A stretch of 64,000 bases of DNA from Actinoplanes xinjiangensis (GTDB lineage Bacteria; Actinomycetota; Actinomycetes; Mycobacteriales; Micromonosporaceae), in assembly GCF_003148685.1 (NCBI RefSeq), contig NZ_QGGR01000039.1, forward strand, positions 1 through 64,000, read 5' to 3'. Below, piece after piece: positions 51,059-60,272 of the stretch. Positions within the stretch are counted from its first letter, which is position 1. The number at the start of each line of letters is the position of its first letter. The position numbers were made by a program, and so were the translations under genes. The notes beneath the pieces were generated by a model. That model was not told where the DNA came from. It was given only the letters and a program-made list of their open reading frames with translations, and ran no database searches.

Positions 51059-53008
51059 TCAGATGTCGAGGAACCTGACGTCCTTAGCGTTGCGTTGAAT
51101 GAACGACCGCCGAGCCTCGACGTCCTCACCCATCAGCACGCTGAAAAGCTCGTCCGCCACCGCGGCGTCGTCCAGGGTCACCTGGCGCAGGGTGCGGGTG
51201 TCCGGGTTCATCGTGGTGTCCCACAGCTCGTGGAAGTTCATCTCGCCGAGACCCTTGAACCGCTGGATGTCGTCCGGCTTCGCGTTCGCCTTCTTCTCCT
51301 GCCGCAGCGCGATCAGCCCGTCCCGCTCGCGGTCGGAGTACGCGTACTGCGCGTCGTCACCCCGCTTGTTCCACTTGATCTTGTAGAGCGGCGGGGAGGC
51401 CAGGTAGACGTGACCCTGCTCGACCATCGGCCGCATGAAGCGGAAGATCAGGGTGAGCAGCAGCGTCTGGATGTGCTGGCCGTCGACGTCGGCGTCGGCC
51501 ATCAGGATGATCTTGTGGTACCGCAGCTTCGAGATGTCGAACTCGTCGTGGATACCGGTGCCCATGGCCGTGATCAGCGCCTGGACCTCGTTGTTCTTCA
51601 GCACCCGGTCGATCCGGGCCTTCTCCACGTTGAGGATCTTGCCGCGGATCGGGAGGATCGCCTGGATGCGGCTCTCCCGGCCGGACTTGGCCGAACCGCC
51701 GGCCGAGTCACCCTCGACGATGAACAGCTCGGTCTCACGCGGGTCGGTGGACTGGCAGTCGGCCAGCTTGCCGGGCATCGAGCCGGACTCCAGCAGCGAC
51801 TTGCGCCGGGCCAGCTTGCGGGCCTGCTGAGCGGCGATCCGGGCGCGGGCCGCCTGGTCGGCCTTCGTGATGATCAGCTTGGCGTCCGCCGGGTTCCGGT
51901 CGAACCAGTCGGCGAGCTGCTCGTTGCAGACCTTCTGCACGAAGCTCTTCATGTCGGTGTTGCCGAGCTTCGTCTTGGTCTGGCCCTCGAACTGCGGGTT
52001 CGCCAGAGTCACCGAGATGATCGCGGCCAGGCCCTCACGAATGTCCTCACCGGACAGCTTCTGATCGGCCTTGAGGAACTTCTTCTCGACGCCGTACTTG
52101 TTGACGATGGTCGTCAGTGCGGAGCGGAAGCCCTCCTCGTGAGTACCACCCTCGTGCGTGTTGATGCGGTTGGCGAAGGTGTAGACCGACTCGCCGTACG
52201 ACTCGTTCCACTGCATCGCGATCTCGACGGCCATGCCCTCCTCGGGGGCGTCGGCCTCGAACTGGATCACGGTCCGGTGGATGGCGCTCTTGGTGGCGTT
52301 GAGGTGCCGCACGAAGTCGGCGATGCCGTCCTCGTACATGAACGTGACGCTGCGCGGCTCACCGTTCTCGTCGACCTGGTCGGGCCGCTGGTCGGTGTAG
52401 TTGATGGTGAGGGCTTTGTTGAGGAACGCCATCTCCTGGAGACGGCGATAGATGGTCTGGTAGTCGAAGTCGACGGTCTCGAAGATGTTCGGGTCCGGCC
52501 AGAACTGGACGGTCGAGCCGAGGCTGTCGGTCGGCTCACCCTTGACCAGTTCGCCGGGAACCGAGTAGTCGTACTTCTGCCGCCACCAGAAGCCGTCCTT
52601 CTGGATCTCGACGGCCATCCTCGTCGAGAGCGCGTTCACCACCGAGACGCCGACGCCGTGCAGACCGCCGGAGACCTTGTAGGCCTGGCCGTCGAACTTG
52701 CCACCCGCGTGCAGCACGGTCAGCGCGACCTCGACACCCGGCTTCTTCAGCGTCGGGTGCAGGTCGACCGGGAAACCACGGCCGTTGTCGGTGACCGAGA
52801 CACCGCCGTCGGGCAGCAGGACCACGTCGATGGTGTCGCAGTAGCCGGCCAGTGCCTCGTCGACAGCGTTGTCCACAACCTCCCACACCAGGTGGTGCAG
52901 GCCGCGCTCACCGGTGGAACCGATGTACATACCGGGACGCTTGCGGACCGCTTCCAGGCCTTCGAGCACGGTGATGGAGCCGGCACCGTATTCCTGATTG
53001 TCTGACAC
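51059..53008 (-). CDS. gyrB: DNA gyrase subunit B
   Basis: A 649-residue GyrB. GHKL ATPase motifs EVVDNAVDEALAG, DNGRGFPVD and GGLHGVGVSVVNALS are in the N-terminal part; the TOPRIM metal motifs EGDSAGGSAK and MADADVDGQHIQTLL are in the second half. It supplies ATP hydrolysis and metal to gyrase. The GTG at 53008 giving MSDNQEYGAGSITVLEGLEAVRKRPGMYIGS is the usual start; longer frames upstream are unlikely. Two hairpins lie in the leader region. Confidence 0.97.
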   Translation of the reverse strand: MSDNQEYGAGSITVLEGLEAVRKRPGMYIGSTGERGLHHLVWEVVDNAVDEALAGYCDTIDVVLLPDGGVSVTDNGRGFPVDLHPTLKKPGVEVALTVLHAGGKFDGQAYKVSGGLHGVGVSVVNALSTRMAVEIQKDGFWWRQKYDYSVPGELVKGEPTDSLGSTVQFWPDPNIFETVDFDYQTIYRRLQEMAFLNKALTINYTDQRPDQVDENGEPRSVTFMYEDGIADFVRHLNATKSAIHRTVIQFEADAPEEGMAVEIAMQWNESYGESVYTFANRINTHEGGTHEEGFRSALTTIVNKYGVEKKFLKADQKLSGEDIREGLAAIISVTLANPQFEGQTKTKLGNTDMKSFVQKVCNEQLADWFDRNPADAKLIITKADQAARARIAAQQARKLARRKSLLESGSMPGKLADCQSTDPRETELFIVEGDSAGGSAKSGRESRIQAILPIRGKILNVEKARIDRVLKNNEVQALITAMGTGIHDEFDISKLRYHKIILMADADVDGQHIQTLLLTLIFRFMRPMVEQGHVYLASPPLYKIKWNKRGDDAQYAYSDRERDGLIALRQEKKANAKPDDIQRFKGLGEMNFHELWDTTMNPDTRTLRQVTLDDAAVADELFSVLMGEDVEARRSFIQRNAKDVRFLDI

Positions 53009-53297
53009 CCTCGGCCACTTTCTCGCGCCGGGCCGGTGAGGCCCCGCAACGGGGTTGGCGGGCTCGTCGACGACGGCACGCGCGCGCAGCCGGAACCGGA
53101 GATGACACCGCGGGAAGAAGCGGACCACCGGTGGAACCGTGCGCGCCGGTCGCCGCGGACAGCCCGCGGATCGTGATCGGCTGGAAAAACCGCATAGCGT
53201 GACGATGAGGGCTGGCACGGTGGCCGTCCGCAACATCAAGCACAGTTTTCCCGGTCGCCGTCGATTCTACTCCGCCGGAACGAATCGGCGAGGGTCC

Positions 53298-53348
53298 GGC
53301 ACCCCTTCCGGGTGCCTGAGAGTGCCGTAGCGCGATTTGAGGCGCTAC
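53298..53348 (-). promoter_or_regulatory. Two hairpins in the gyrB leader region
   Basis: GGCACCC/GGGTGCC (53298-53316, 5-base loop) and GTAGCG/CGCTAC (53327-53348, 10-base loop) stand in tandem 290-340 bp upstream of gyrB. There is no gene in 53009-53550. They may be part of a structured leader, or terminate the divergent strand; no known riboswitch is recognised. Confidence 0.4.
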
Positions 53349-53550
53349 CCACGTAATCCCCTACACGGCACAGTCGCCCCACGCAATGGCAAACGATGCG
53401 GCAGTTCCCGCGGTCGGGCGCGCCTGCCGTACCTCGCCCACACTCACTGCGACACTGCTCGACAGCGTCCCGCGCCCGTGTCGTAACCTCGCCCGCGCGG
53501 GCCGGAGTTGGCCGGGTGGCCGCAGGGCAGGTCGAGGAGGGGTGGCCCCA

Positions 53551-54117
53551 ATGGCGCACGACAAGGGCCTGGACAACGTCGCGGTGCACTGGCCGCGGAC
53601 GAACCAGTACTACGACCCGGTGGCTCCCGCCGAGTTCGTCGACTTCGGAGCAATCGCGGACCGGCCCGAGATCGCGGCGCCGACCGGTGCGCTCGCGCTG
53701 CACATCGCCAAGACCGGCACGGTGCGCGCGACCGCGTACACCGAGTTGATCGATCTTCTGCTCGGGCTCGAGGGTGTGCTCTACGCCACCGAGGCCGCCG
53801 CCGAGGACGAGGACCCGGTCATCGACCCGGACGGCTGCGCATGGATCGCCGGCGGCCTGGAGCGTTTCGTCGAGGGGCACGAGAAGTTCGGTGACCTGGT
53901 CACCTTCGACACCGTCACCGAGGTGCTGCGCACCGCGATCTCCACGGGCCGGCTCGCCGAGCAGCAGCTGCGCTGGCTGGACCAGCGGCTCGCGGCGCTG
54001 CGCGACGACGCCGGGAACTCGCCGCACTGGAGTTTCGCGCGCACCGAACTGGCGGTGCTGGCCGGCTTCTACCGCCGCTGCGCGGAACGCGGTTTCGCGA
54101 TCTTCGCGGATTACTGA
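53551..54117 (+). CDS. Conserved hypothetical protein divergent from gyrB
   Basis: A 188-residue soluble protein. It begins MAHDKGLDNVAVHWPRTNQYYDPVAPAEFVDFG and is mainly helical, with HIAKTGTVRATAYTELIDLLLGLEGVLY and ELAVLAGFYRRCAERGFAIFADY. No domain is recognised. GAGGAGGGG lies 9 bases before the ATG, giving strong support for the start. It is the only plus-strand gene between the tRNAs and rpmH. Confidence 0.8.
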   Translation: MAHDKGLDNVAVHWPRTNQYYDPVAPAEFVDFGAIADRPEIAAPTGALALHIAKTGTVRATAYTELIDLLLGLEGVLYATEAAAEDEDPVIDPDGCAWIAGGLERFVEGHEKFGDLVTFDTVTEVLRTAISTGRLAEQQLRWLDQRLAALRDDAGNSPHWSFARTELAVLAGFYRRCAERGFAIFADY

Positions 54118-54160
54118 GCCGGACCGCTGACGCCCGCCGACCGAGCAGGCGGACTGCTCA

Positions 54161-54218
54161 GCCCGGCTTCCTCGACCCGGCTCCTCCGGCCCGGCTCCCT
54201 CGGGCCGGTTCCTTCAGG
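54161..54218. repeat. Four imperfect 14-bp repeats after the 53551 gene
   Basis: Copies of a unit near CCCGGCTCCTCCGG follow one another in the short gap before the netrin-like gene. They probably arose by slippage and have no visible function. Confidence 0.5.
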
Positions 54219-54678
54219 ATCGACGGATCAGCCAGGTCACCCCACCGGCGACGACGATCAGGACGAAGACCGTCCCACCCCAGAAGATCGTCCGGGTACG
54301 GCCCCCGCCGCCGTGCCCGGTCGACAGCAGTTCGTTGCCGTCACACGACCACGTCTGGCCCTCGTTCGCGTACACCCGGTACCTGCCGCCCTCGACGAAG
54401 TCGTATCCACAGGACGCGCTGTCCTTCATGGTGACCAGTGTCACCGTCTGGCCGGCAGCGCCCTTCAGCACCGACTCGACGGTGAACTCCACCTGGACCT
54501 CGTTGCCGAACCAGTCCGGGTCCACCTGGTCGGCCACCCCCACGAACGCCACCTGAGCCTGCTCGAACGGGTCGAAGTCGACGGCACACGAACACGCCCA
54601 CGCGGGACGGGCGGCGACCGGGATCGGCGCCAGGACGAGTAACAACAGGACCAGGACACGACGCAGATGCAGAGTCAT
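54214..54678 (-). CDS. Secreted netrin/TIMP-like domain protein with C-terminal helix
   Basis: A 154-residue protein. A signal peptide ends in PAWACSC, giving a mature protein starting with the C-x-C pair typical of TIMP/netrin-like folds. The body (AVDFDPFEQAQVAFVGVADQ..., VQVEFTVESVLKGAAG, DSASCGYDFVEGGRYRVYA, SCDGNELLSTGHG) follows the OB-fold pattern with four Cys. A final membrane helix (about 128-150) anchors it with RRS inside. Start at ATG 54678. Bacterial netrin-like proteins are of unknown function. Confidence 0.75.
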   Translation of the reverse strand: MTLHLRRVLVLLLLVLAPIPVAARPAWACSCAVDFDPFEQAQVAFVGVADQVDPDWFGNEVQVEFTVESVLKGAAGQTVTLVTMKDSASCGYDFVEGGRYRVYANEGQTWSCDGNELLSTGHGGGGRTRTIFWGGTVFVLIVVAGGVTWLIRRS

Positions 54679-54710
54679 GCCGGTCCGACGCGGCGCGGGC
54701 CGGTTCGGTT

Positions 54711-55445
54711 TCAGCCGTACGTGTCCCGGGGGCCGCGCCCCTGCACCCGACGTGGTCCACGACTCCACGACGGTGCCGCCGGCCCGTGGATGTTGAGCCT
54801 GGTCACCACGTTGTGGCCGACCTCGCCCGCGATCTGGCGGAGCAGGGTGGCGGCGAGCATCCGCAGCTGGGTGGCCCACGCGGTGGACTCGGCCTCGACG
54901 GTCAGCACCCCGCCCTCGAGCCGCACCGGGCGGCTGTGCGCGGCGATGTCCGCCCCGACCACCTTTCCCCAGGCCCCGAAGACGGTCGCCTCGGCCTTCG
55001 GCTTCTCCCAGCCGCGGGCCTTGACCAGCCGCTCCAGCATCGCCCCGAAGAGCTGCGGATCGCGCGGATCCGGCCCCGGCCCGGAATAGCCCCGCAGCCG
55101 CCGGCCACTGCCCTGACCGGTCCCGGCCCGGCGTTTCGGCGCCCGGGCCGCCGCCTCACGGCGATGCGCCATCGCGGCGTCGAGCACGGCGCGGGCAAGT
55201 TCCGGCCCGGCCAGATCCCCGTTGTCCACAGGCTGTGGAGAAGCTTTTTCCGGGGTACGGCCTGCGCCCGGCCCACCCGGCGGACGGGAAACGCCCTCAG
55301 CGCCCCGTGACGAGCCCCGAAGCTCCCTGTCCTCATCCACCCCCGCCCAGAGGTCCCCCAGGGCCTCGGTGAGGCGCTGAGGCGGTTCCTGCGACCGTCG
55401 GCGGTCATCACCGGACGACCGATCGCGATCAGGCTCAGGAAACAC
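54711..55445 (-). CDS. DUF721 family protein (DciA-like)
   Basis: A 244-residue protein. The C-terminal domain (about 140-235; ARGWEKPKAEATVFGAWGKVVGADIAAHSRPVRLEGGVLTVEAESTAWATQLRMLAATLLRQIAGEVG) is DUF721, related to DciA, the ancestral DnaB helicase operator. The N-terminal 120 residues are disordered and basic. It overlaps recF by 11 bases. Its position next to recF and gyrB is conserved in actinobacteria. Helicase loading is a reasonable but unproven role. A perfect DnaA box lies inside the gene (55222-55230). Confidence 0.88.
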   Translation of the reverse strand: MFPEPDRDRSSGDDRRRSQEPPQRLTEALGDLWAGVDEDRELRGSSRGAEGVSRPPGGPGAGRTPEKASPQPVDNGDLAGPELARAVLDAAMAHRREAAARAPKRRAGTGQGSGRRLRGYSGPGPDPRDPQLFGAMLERLVKARGWEKPKAEATVFGAWGKVVGADIAAHSRPVRLEGGVLTVEAESTAWATQLRMLAATLLRQIAGEVGHNVVTRLNIHGPAAPSWSRGPRRVQGRGPRDTYG

Positions 55446-56565
55446 GGTCCACCGCTCCCGTCACGACGTCGAAGCGCGCACCACGCAGGCTCGCCGGCAC
55501 GTCCTCCGGAACCGCGCACGTCACCAGCAACTGTGCCGCGTCGGAGACCAGTGCCGCCAGCCGATCCCGCCGTTGCCCGTCCAACTCGGCGAAGACGTCG
55601 TCGAGAACCAGCACCGGCTCGATGCCGTCCGAGCGCAGCAGGTCGTAGGCGGCAAGCCGCAGCGCCAGCGCGAACGACCAGCACTCACCGTGGCTCGCAT
55701 AGCCCTTCACCGGCAGGTCGCCGAGACTCAGCGCCAGATCGTCACGGTGCGGGCCGACCAGGGTGGTGCCGCGTTCGATCTCCACCGGCCGCCGCTCCTC
55801 CAGACGCTCCAGGATCGCGGCCTCCAACGCCGGCCGGTCCGCCTGCAACGCCTCACCGAGACGCGAGGTGTAGACGATCGCCGCGGTACCCCGGCCGGGA
55901 GCGACCGCGTCGTACGCCTTCGTCAGGTGCGGAGCCAGCGCGGCCGCCAGCTCCAGCCGCCCGGCCAGCAACTCGGCACCGTGATGGGCGAGATGGTGGT
56001 CCCAGACCGCCAGCGTCGACAGGTCCTGTCCCCGGGTGCCGCCCACCTTGCGATTCAGGTAGGCGTTGCGCAACAGGGCGTTGCGCTGCTTGACCACCCG
56101 GTCGTAGTCGGCGCGCACGCCCGCATACCGCGGCTGCCGCGCCACCAGCAGGTCGTCGAGGTAACGCCGGCGCTCGGACGGGTCGCCCCGGACCAGTTCC
56201 AGATCCTCCGGGGCGAACAGCACCATCCGCAGCGCACCGAGCACCTCACGCGGCCGGCGGACCGGAGACCGGTTGAGCCGTGCCCGGTTCGCCCGGCCCG
56301 GCACGATCTCCAGCTCGACCAGCAGCTCGCGTCCCTCATGGACGATCGCGCACCGGATCACCGCCGAAGCGGCACCGGCCCGGACCAGAGGCGCGTCGGT
56401 GGCCACCCGGTGACTGTCCAGAGTGGCCACATAACCGAGCGCCTCGATCAGGTTGGTCTTGCCCATCCCGTTCTGACCGACCAGCACCGACACGCCGGGA
56501 TCGAGATCGACCGCCACCCGCTCATACGAACGGAAGTCGGTGAGCTCGACCCGGCGTACGTGCAT
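55435..56565 (-). CDS. recF: DNA replication and repair protein RecF
   Basis: A 376-residue RecF of normal length. Walker A is GQNGMGKT (about 30-37), the signature region is ...KGYASHGECWSFALALRLAAYDLL and Walker B is EPVLVLDDVFAELD (about 321-334). RecF helps load RecA at gaps. It is 3 bp from the 6PGDH gene and overlaps DUF721, so the block from gnd to DUF721 is likely one transcript. Confidence 0.95.
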   Translation of the reverse strand: MHVRRVELTDFRSYERVAVDLDPGVSVLVGQNGMGKTNLIEALGYVATLDSHRVATDAPLVRAGAASAVIRCAIVHEGRELLVELEIVPGRANRARLNRSPVRRPREVLGALRMVLFAPEDLELVRGDPSERRRYLDDLLVARQPRYAGVRADYDRVVKQRNALLRNAYLNRKVGGTRGQDLSTLAVWDHHLAHHGAELLAGRLELAAALAPHLTKAYDAVAPGRGTAAIVYTSRLGEALQADRPALEAAILERLEERRPVEIERGTTLVGPHRDDLALSLGDLPVKGYASHGECWSFALALRLAAYDLLRSDGIEPVLVLDDVFAELDGQRRDRLAALVSDAAQLLVTCAVPEDVPASLRGARFDVVTGAVDRVS

Positions 56566-56568
56566 CGA

Positions 56569-57441
56569 TCAGCGCTTGACGGCGTGGCCGCCGAACTGCT
56601 GGCGCAGCGCGGCGACGGCCTTCATGGCGGGCGAGTCGTCCTGGCGGGACTGGAAACGCGCGAACAGCGACGCGGCGATGACATGCGCCGGCACGGCGAG
56701 ACGCACGGCCTCGTCGACGGTCCAGCGGCCCTCGCCGGTGTCGTCGGCGTAACCCTTCAGAGCCTCCAGCTCCGGGTCCTCGTCGAGAGCCCGGTCCAGC
56801 AGGTCCAGCAGCCACGACTTGACGACACTGCCCTCACGCCAGCTCTTGATCACGGCGGGCACGTCGTGGACGTACTCCGAGGCCTTCAGGATCTCGTAGC
56901 CCTCGGCGTACGCGTGCATCAGGCCGTACTCGATGCCGTTGTGCACCATCTTCGCGTAGTGGCCGGCACCGTGGGTCCCGGCGTGCGCGAACCCGAACTC
57001 ACCGAGCGGCTTGAGTGCCTCGAAGATCGGCTTGCAGTGCTCGACCTGCGCGGCGTCACCGCCGACCATCAGGGCGTAGCCGTTCTTGATGCCCCAGACG
57101 CCACCGGAGACGCCGACGTCGAGGTAGTGGATGCCCTTGACGGCCAGGCGCTCGGCCCGCGGGGCGTCGTCGGTGAACTTGGAGTTGCCGCCGTCGATGA
57201 TGATGTCGCCGGCCTCGAGGACCTCGGCGAGCTGGTTGATCGTGTCCTCGGTGATCTGGCCGGACGGCACCATGGTCCAGACGAGCCGCGGCGCGGCCAG
57301 TTTCTCGGCCAGCTCGGCCAGGCTGGCGGCGTCGCTTACTTCCAGGTTCTGGTCGTATCCGACGACTTCGTGCCCCGCTGCACGGAGTCGTTCCCGCATG
57401 TTGCCACCCATGCGGCCGAGACCGATCAGGCCGAGTTGCAT
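56569..57441 (-). CDS. gnd: 6-phosphogluconate dehydrogenase (decarboxylating), short type
   Basis: A 290-residue enzyme of the short NAD-preferring 6PGDH family. The Rossmann loop MQLGLIGLGRMGGNM is at the N-terminus, the substrate segment is DGGNSKFTDD with VGVSGGVWG near 114-122, and KMVHNGIEYGLMHAYAEGYEIL carries the catalytic Lys. It oxidises 6-phosphogluconate to ribulose 5-phosphate and CO2. Its presence between dnaN and recF is characteristic of actinomycetes. Confidence 0.93.
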   Translation of the reverse strand: MQLGLIGLGRMGGNMRERLRAAGHEVVGYDQNLEVSDAASLAELAEKLAAPRLVWTMVPSGQITEDTINQLAEVLEAGDIIIDGGNSKFTDDAPRAERLAVKGIHYLDVGVSGGVWGIKNGYALMVGGDAAQVEHCKPIFEALKPLGEFGFAHAGTHGAGHYAKMVHNGIEYGLMHAYAEGYEILKASEYVHDVPAVIKSWREGSVVKSWLLDLLDRALDEDPELEALKGYADDTGEGRWTVDEAVRLAVPAHVIAASLFARFQSRQDDSPAMKAVAALRQQFGGHAVKR

Positions 57442-57480
57442 GGTGATCTCCCTAGATGAGCGATTGGTTCAAGCTCAGTA

Positions 57481-58614
57481 TCAGCGAGTTACCCGGATCG
57501 GCATGATCAGATAGCGGTAACCCGGGATGATTTCTCCACTTTCGCCAGCGGGCGAGATCACAGCCGGCTTGAACGCGTCGACGAACGAGAGCAGCGCCGT
57601 CGGTGCGCCCAGGTTCTGCAGACCATCGATCAGGTACTGCGGGTTGAAGCCGATCGTCAGCGGCTCACCGGTGAACTCGGCCTCCATCGCCTCGCTGGCG
57701 CGGGCCTCCTCGGTGCCACCCGCCTCGACCACGAGACCGTCCTCGCTGAAGCTCAGCAGCACCGGCGTGGTGCGCTCGGCGACCAGGGCGACCCGTCGGA
57801 CCACCTCGACCAGCGCCGACACCGCCACCCGCGCCTCAGCGTTGTGCGAGGCCGGGAAGAGCGAACGCACCGGCGGGTAGTTGGCGCCGTCCAGCAGGCG
57901 GCTCGTCGTGCGTCGCGCACCACCGGCGAAACCGATCATGCCCTCACCGGCGCTGCCCTGGGCGAGCGCCAGCGTCACCGCGCCACCGATCGGGCCGAGC
58001 GCCTTGGCGGTGTCGTTCAGAGTCTTCGCCGGGACCAGGGCGTTGAGGCTGATCTCCGGGTCCTCCGGGGTCCATTCGATCTCGCGCATGGCCAGCCGAT
58101 ACCGGTCGGTGGCCAGCAACGCGATGTTCGATCCGTTCAGCTCCAGTCGCACACCGGTCATCATCGGCAGGGTCTCGTCCCGGCCTGCGGCAATCGCGAC
58201 CTGGGAAACCGCTGAGGCGAACGTGGCCGCGTCGATCGTGCCCGCGCTGGACGGCATCTCCGGCAGCGTCGGATAGTCCTCCACCGGCATCGTGGGCAGG
58301 GTGAAACGGGCACTGCCGCAGACCAGCTCGAGATGTGCACCGACGGCGGCGATGTCGACCGGCTTGCCCGGCAGCGCCTTGGTGATCTCAGCGAGCAGGC
58401 GCCCGGAGACCAGGGCCGCGCCGTCCGCGTCGGCCTGCACCTCGACCGTCACCTGGCTGGAAACCTCGTAGTCGAAGCCGGACACCTGCAGGCGGCCGTC
58501 GGTGACCCGCAGCAGGACACCGGCGAGCACCGGCACCGATGGCCGGCTGGGCAGGCTCTTGGCTGTCCACGCCACGGCGTCGGCGAGCGCGTCTCGCTCC
58601 ACCCGGAACTTCAT
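57481..58614 (-). CDS. dnaN: DNA polymerase III sliding clamp (beta)
   Basis: A 377-residue clamp. The N-terminal MKFRVERDALADAVAWTAKSLPSRPSVPVLAGVLL and C-terminal GYRYLIMPIRVTR are canonical, and three clamp domains of about 120 residues fill the rest. It holds polymerase on DNA. It lies across oriC from dnaA on the same strand, with a 1.66-kb gap rather than the few hundred bases found in many bacteria. Confidence 0.97.
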   Translation of the reverse strand: MKFRVERDALADAVAWTAKSLPSRPSVPVLAGVLLRVTDGRLQVSGFDYEVSSQVTVEVQADADGAALVSGRLLAEITKALPGKPVDIAAVGAHLELVCGSARFTLPTMPVEDYPTLPEMPSSAGTIDAATFASAVSQVAIAAGRDETLPMMTGVRLELNGSNIALLATDRYRLAMREIEWTPEDPEISLNALVPAKTLNDTAKALGPIGGAVTLALAQGSAGEGMIGFAGGARRTTSRLLDGANYPPVRSLFPASHNAEARVAVSALVEVVRRVALVAERTTPVLLSFSEDGLVVEAGGTEEARASEAMEAEFTGEPLTIGFNPQYLIDGLQNLGAPTALLSFVDAFKPAVISPAGESGEIIPGYRYLIMPIRVTR

Positions 58615-58817
58615 GCTGTCCTCCGCGATGCGTCCTCATACAGGGGCATGGACCCCCACTGAACTCTATGGCTCCGGCATCGCCCCTGCGTGCCCGACCC
58701 CGGTCCGCCTTCATACACCGATCGGACCTCGGGACCCCAACCCTGCTTCTCGGTGCTTGCTTGAAGGCCGGCCCCCGGGGAGCCGCGAGACGCGGATCCA
58801 CACCTTCCACAACGCTG

Positions 58818-59473
58818 ATGATTGGTTTTTGTTTTCTTAGAAGAGATAACTAGTCGTCTTCATCGGTCCTGTGCATTCTGTGGAGAACCCGAGTTTTGCC
58901 TGGTGACAGGGTTATCCACCGGTGATTCACATGTGGGTAACCGGGGTACAACTAGGGGTCTGTGTCCACAGTTCCCGACGCGGCGAGCGTTGTCCACCGT
59001 CGTCCACAGGCTATCCACCGGTAATCCACCGGTTCTATCCCCTGCGCTGTGGATTACGCAGGAACGCTACCGGCTCGTCGTCCCCAGAACCTTCAACAGG
59101 ATATCCACACTCCTCCACAGGCTGTGTGATCTTTTGTAACCGTCCGTGTCTGTCCACATCGATTTCCCCAGGGTTAGTCCACATCTGTGGACGAAGGTGT
59201 CGGGAGATTTCCACCGTCTGGGGACGAAGCCTGTGGACGCCTGTGGACAGCTGTGGAAAACGTTGGCACGAAACTGTCACGTCGCGACGTTGACAAACGG
59301 CCATTGAGGTCCCTTGGGGAAGGACATCGATCTGCACCTATTTAAGGCGGATCGGCGGATGATCTGGGTACAACCTGTGGACAACCCCGTGTAGAACCGG
59401 TGGACAACTCGAGAATTCTCTTGTTTTAGCAGCTCACAGTGTATTCACCCGATCGTGGACAGCCTGTGGGTAA
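58818..59473. other. Chromosomal replication origin, oriC
   Basis: The dnaN-dnaA gap holds at least 20 DnaA-box-like 9-mers. Forward copies dominate at 58912-59183 (TTATCCACC, TTGTCCACC, TCGTCCACA, CTATCCACC, ATATCCACA, CTGTCCACA and others). Reverse copies dominate at 59186-59260 and 59376-59473 (TGTGGACAA at 59376-59384 is a perfect reversed TTGTCCACA). A box-free spacer of about 115 bp separates the last two groups. An AT-rich run at 58818-58854 (TTGGTTTTTGTTTTCTTAG) is a good candidate for the unwinding element. Confidence 0.93.
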
Positions 59474-59662
59474 CTTCCAAACCGCCAGTGCAGCCGTCGA
59501 AGGCCGTCCCTGCGTGCCCGGGCCCTGTGAATTGTGGAAATCCCACGGCGGAGGCGGCCGGTCGCGGTCTTCACCGCCGTCCTGCATCACCCGCAACGTC
59601 AACCCCTCATCGGGTACGGGCACGCGCCGCTGAGTCTTCCCACGTCTCCCGTGGCTGTCGGC

Positions 59663-59754
59663 GCGATCACTCGCCCACTCCCGGGCGATCACTTGCCCAC
59701 TCCGGGGCGAGCACTTGCCCATTCCCGGGCGATCCGCCTCCCGGGCGATCCGCG
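59663..59754. repeat. 22-bp tandem repeat next to oriC
   Basis: Three full units start at 59663, 59685 and 59707, with further shortened units from 59729. The shared pattern is GCGATCACTTGCCCACTCCGG. They lie between oriC and dnaA in a region without a convincing gene (59474-60272). No DnaA box is present in the unit. Confidence 0.75.
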
Positions 59755-60102
59755 ACCGCCCGCCACGTCGCCGGCCGCACCTCAGCGTGGTCTCGCGGTC
59801 GAAATGCGGCGCCTGGTCCTCCGGGCGGCGGGCTCAGGCCCTGGGATCACGCTGCGATGCCCGGGAGCCGAGGGCGGGACACCGGGATTTGTTGCTACGA
59901 CTTGGGGCCCGGTTGGGTGGCCCCGGAGCTGGACAGGCGTGACCCCGCGCGTTTGCTATCGGCTGTGGGCGGATCTCGTACACGTGCTCGCGGTCCTTCG
60001 ACGCCGCCCACCGGCCGGGACTGATCTTCCGCGAGATCGGCTTGGGCGGTGCGCTACCGCGCCACGTCGGTGCGTGGGTGGGTCCTCGGTGAACGGGCAG
60101 CA

Positions 60103-60186
60103 AGCCCGGCAGCGAGTGGCAGCCCGGCAGCGAGTGGCAGCCCGGCAGCGAGTGGCAGCCCGGCAGCGAGTGGCAGCCCGGCAGCG
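60103..60186. repeat. 18-bp tandem repeat upstream of the dnaA 3' end
   Basis: Four identical copies of AGCCCGGCAGCGAGTGGC plus a 12-bp partial copy, 87 bp beyond the dnaA stop. Perfect identity shows recent expansion. There are no unique spacers, so this is not a CRISPR array. Confidence 0.92.
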
Positions 60187-60272
60187 GCGTGGCCGCCGTA
60201 CCGGGCAGCCACGCCGAAAACGCGAGGTGAGAGCGCTGTGGTGCGGTTGAGGGGTAGTTCACCCGTACAACC

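Noticed and set aside
51095..53005. 636-codon plus-strand frame across gyrB
   Set aside because: It is a GC-driven shadow of gyrB. The same holds for a 575-codon frame across gyrA.
60103..60186. CRISPR array
   Set aside because: Units are contiguous with no spacers and no cas gene is present.
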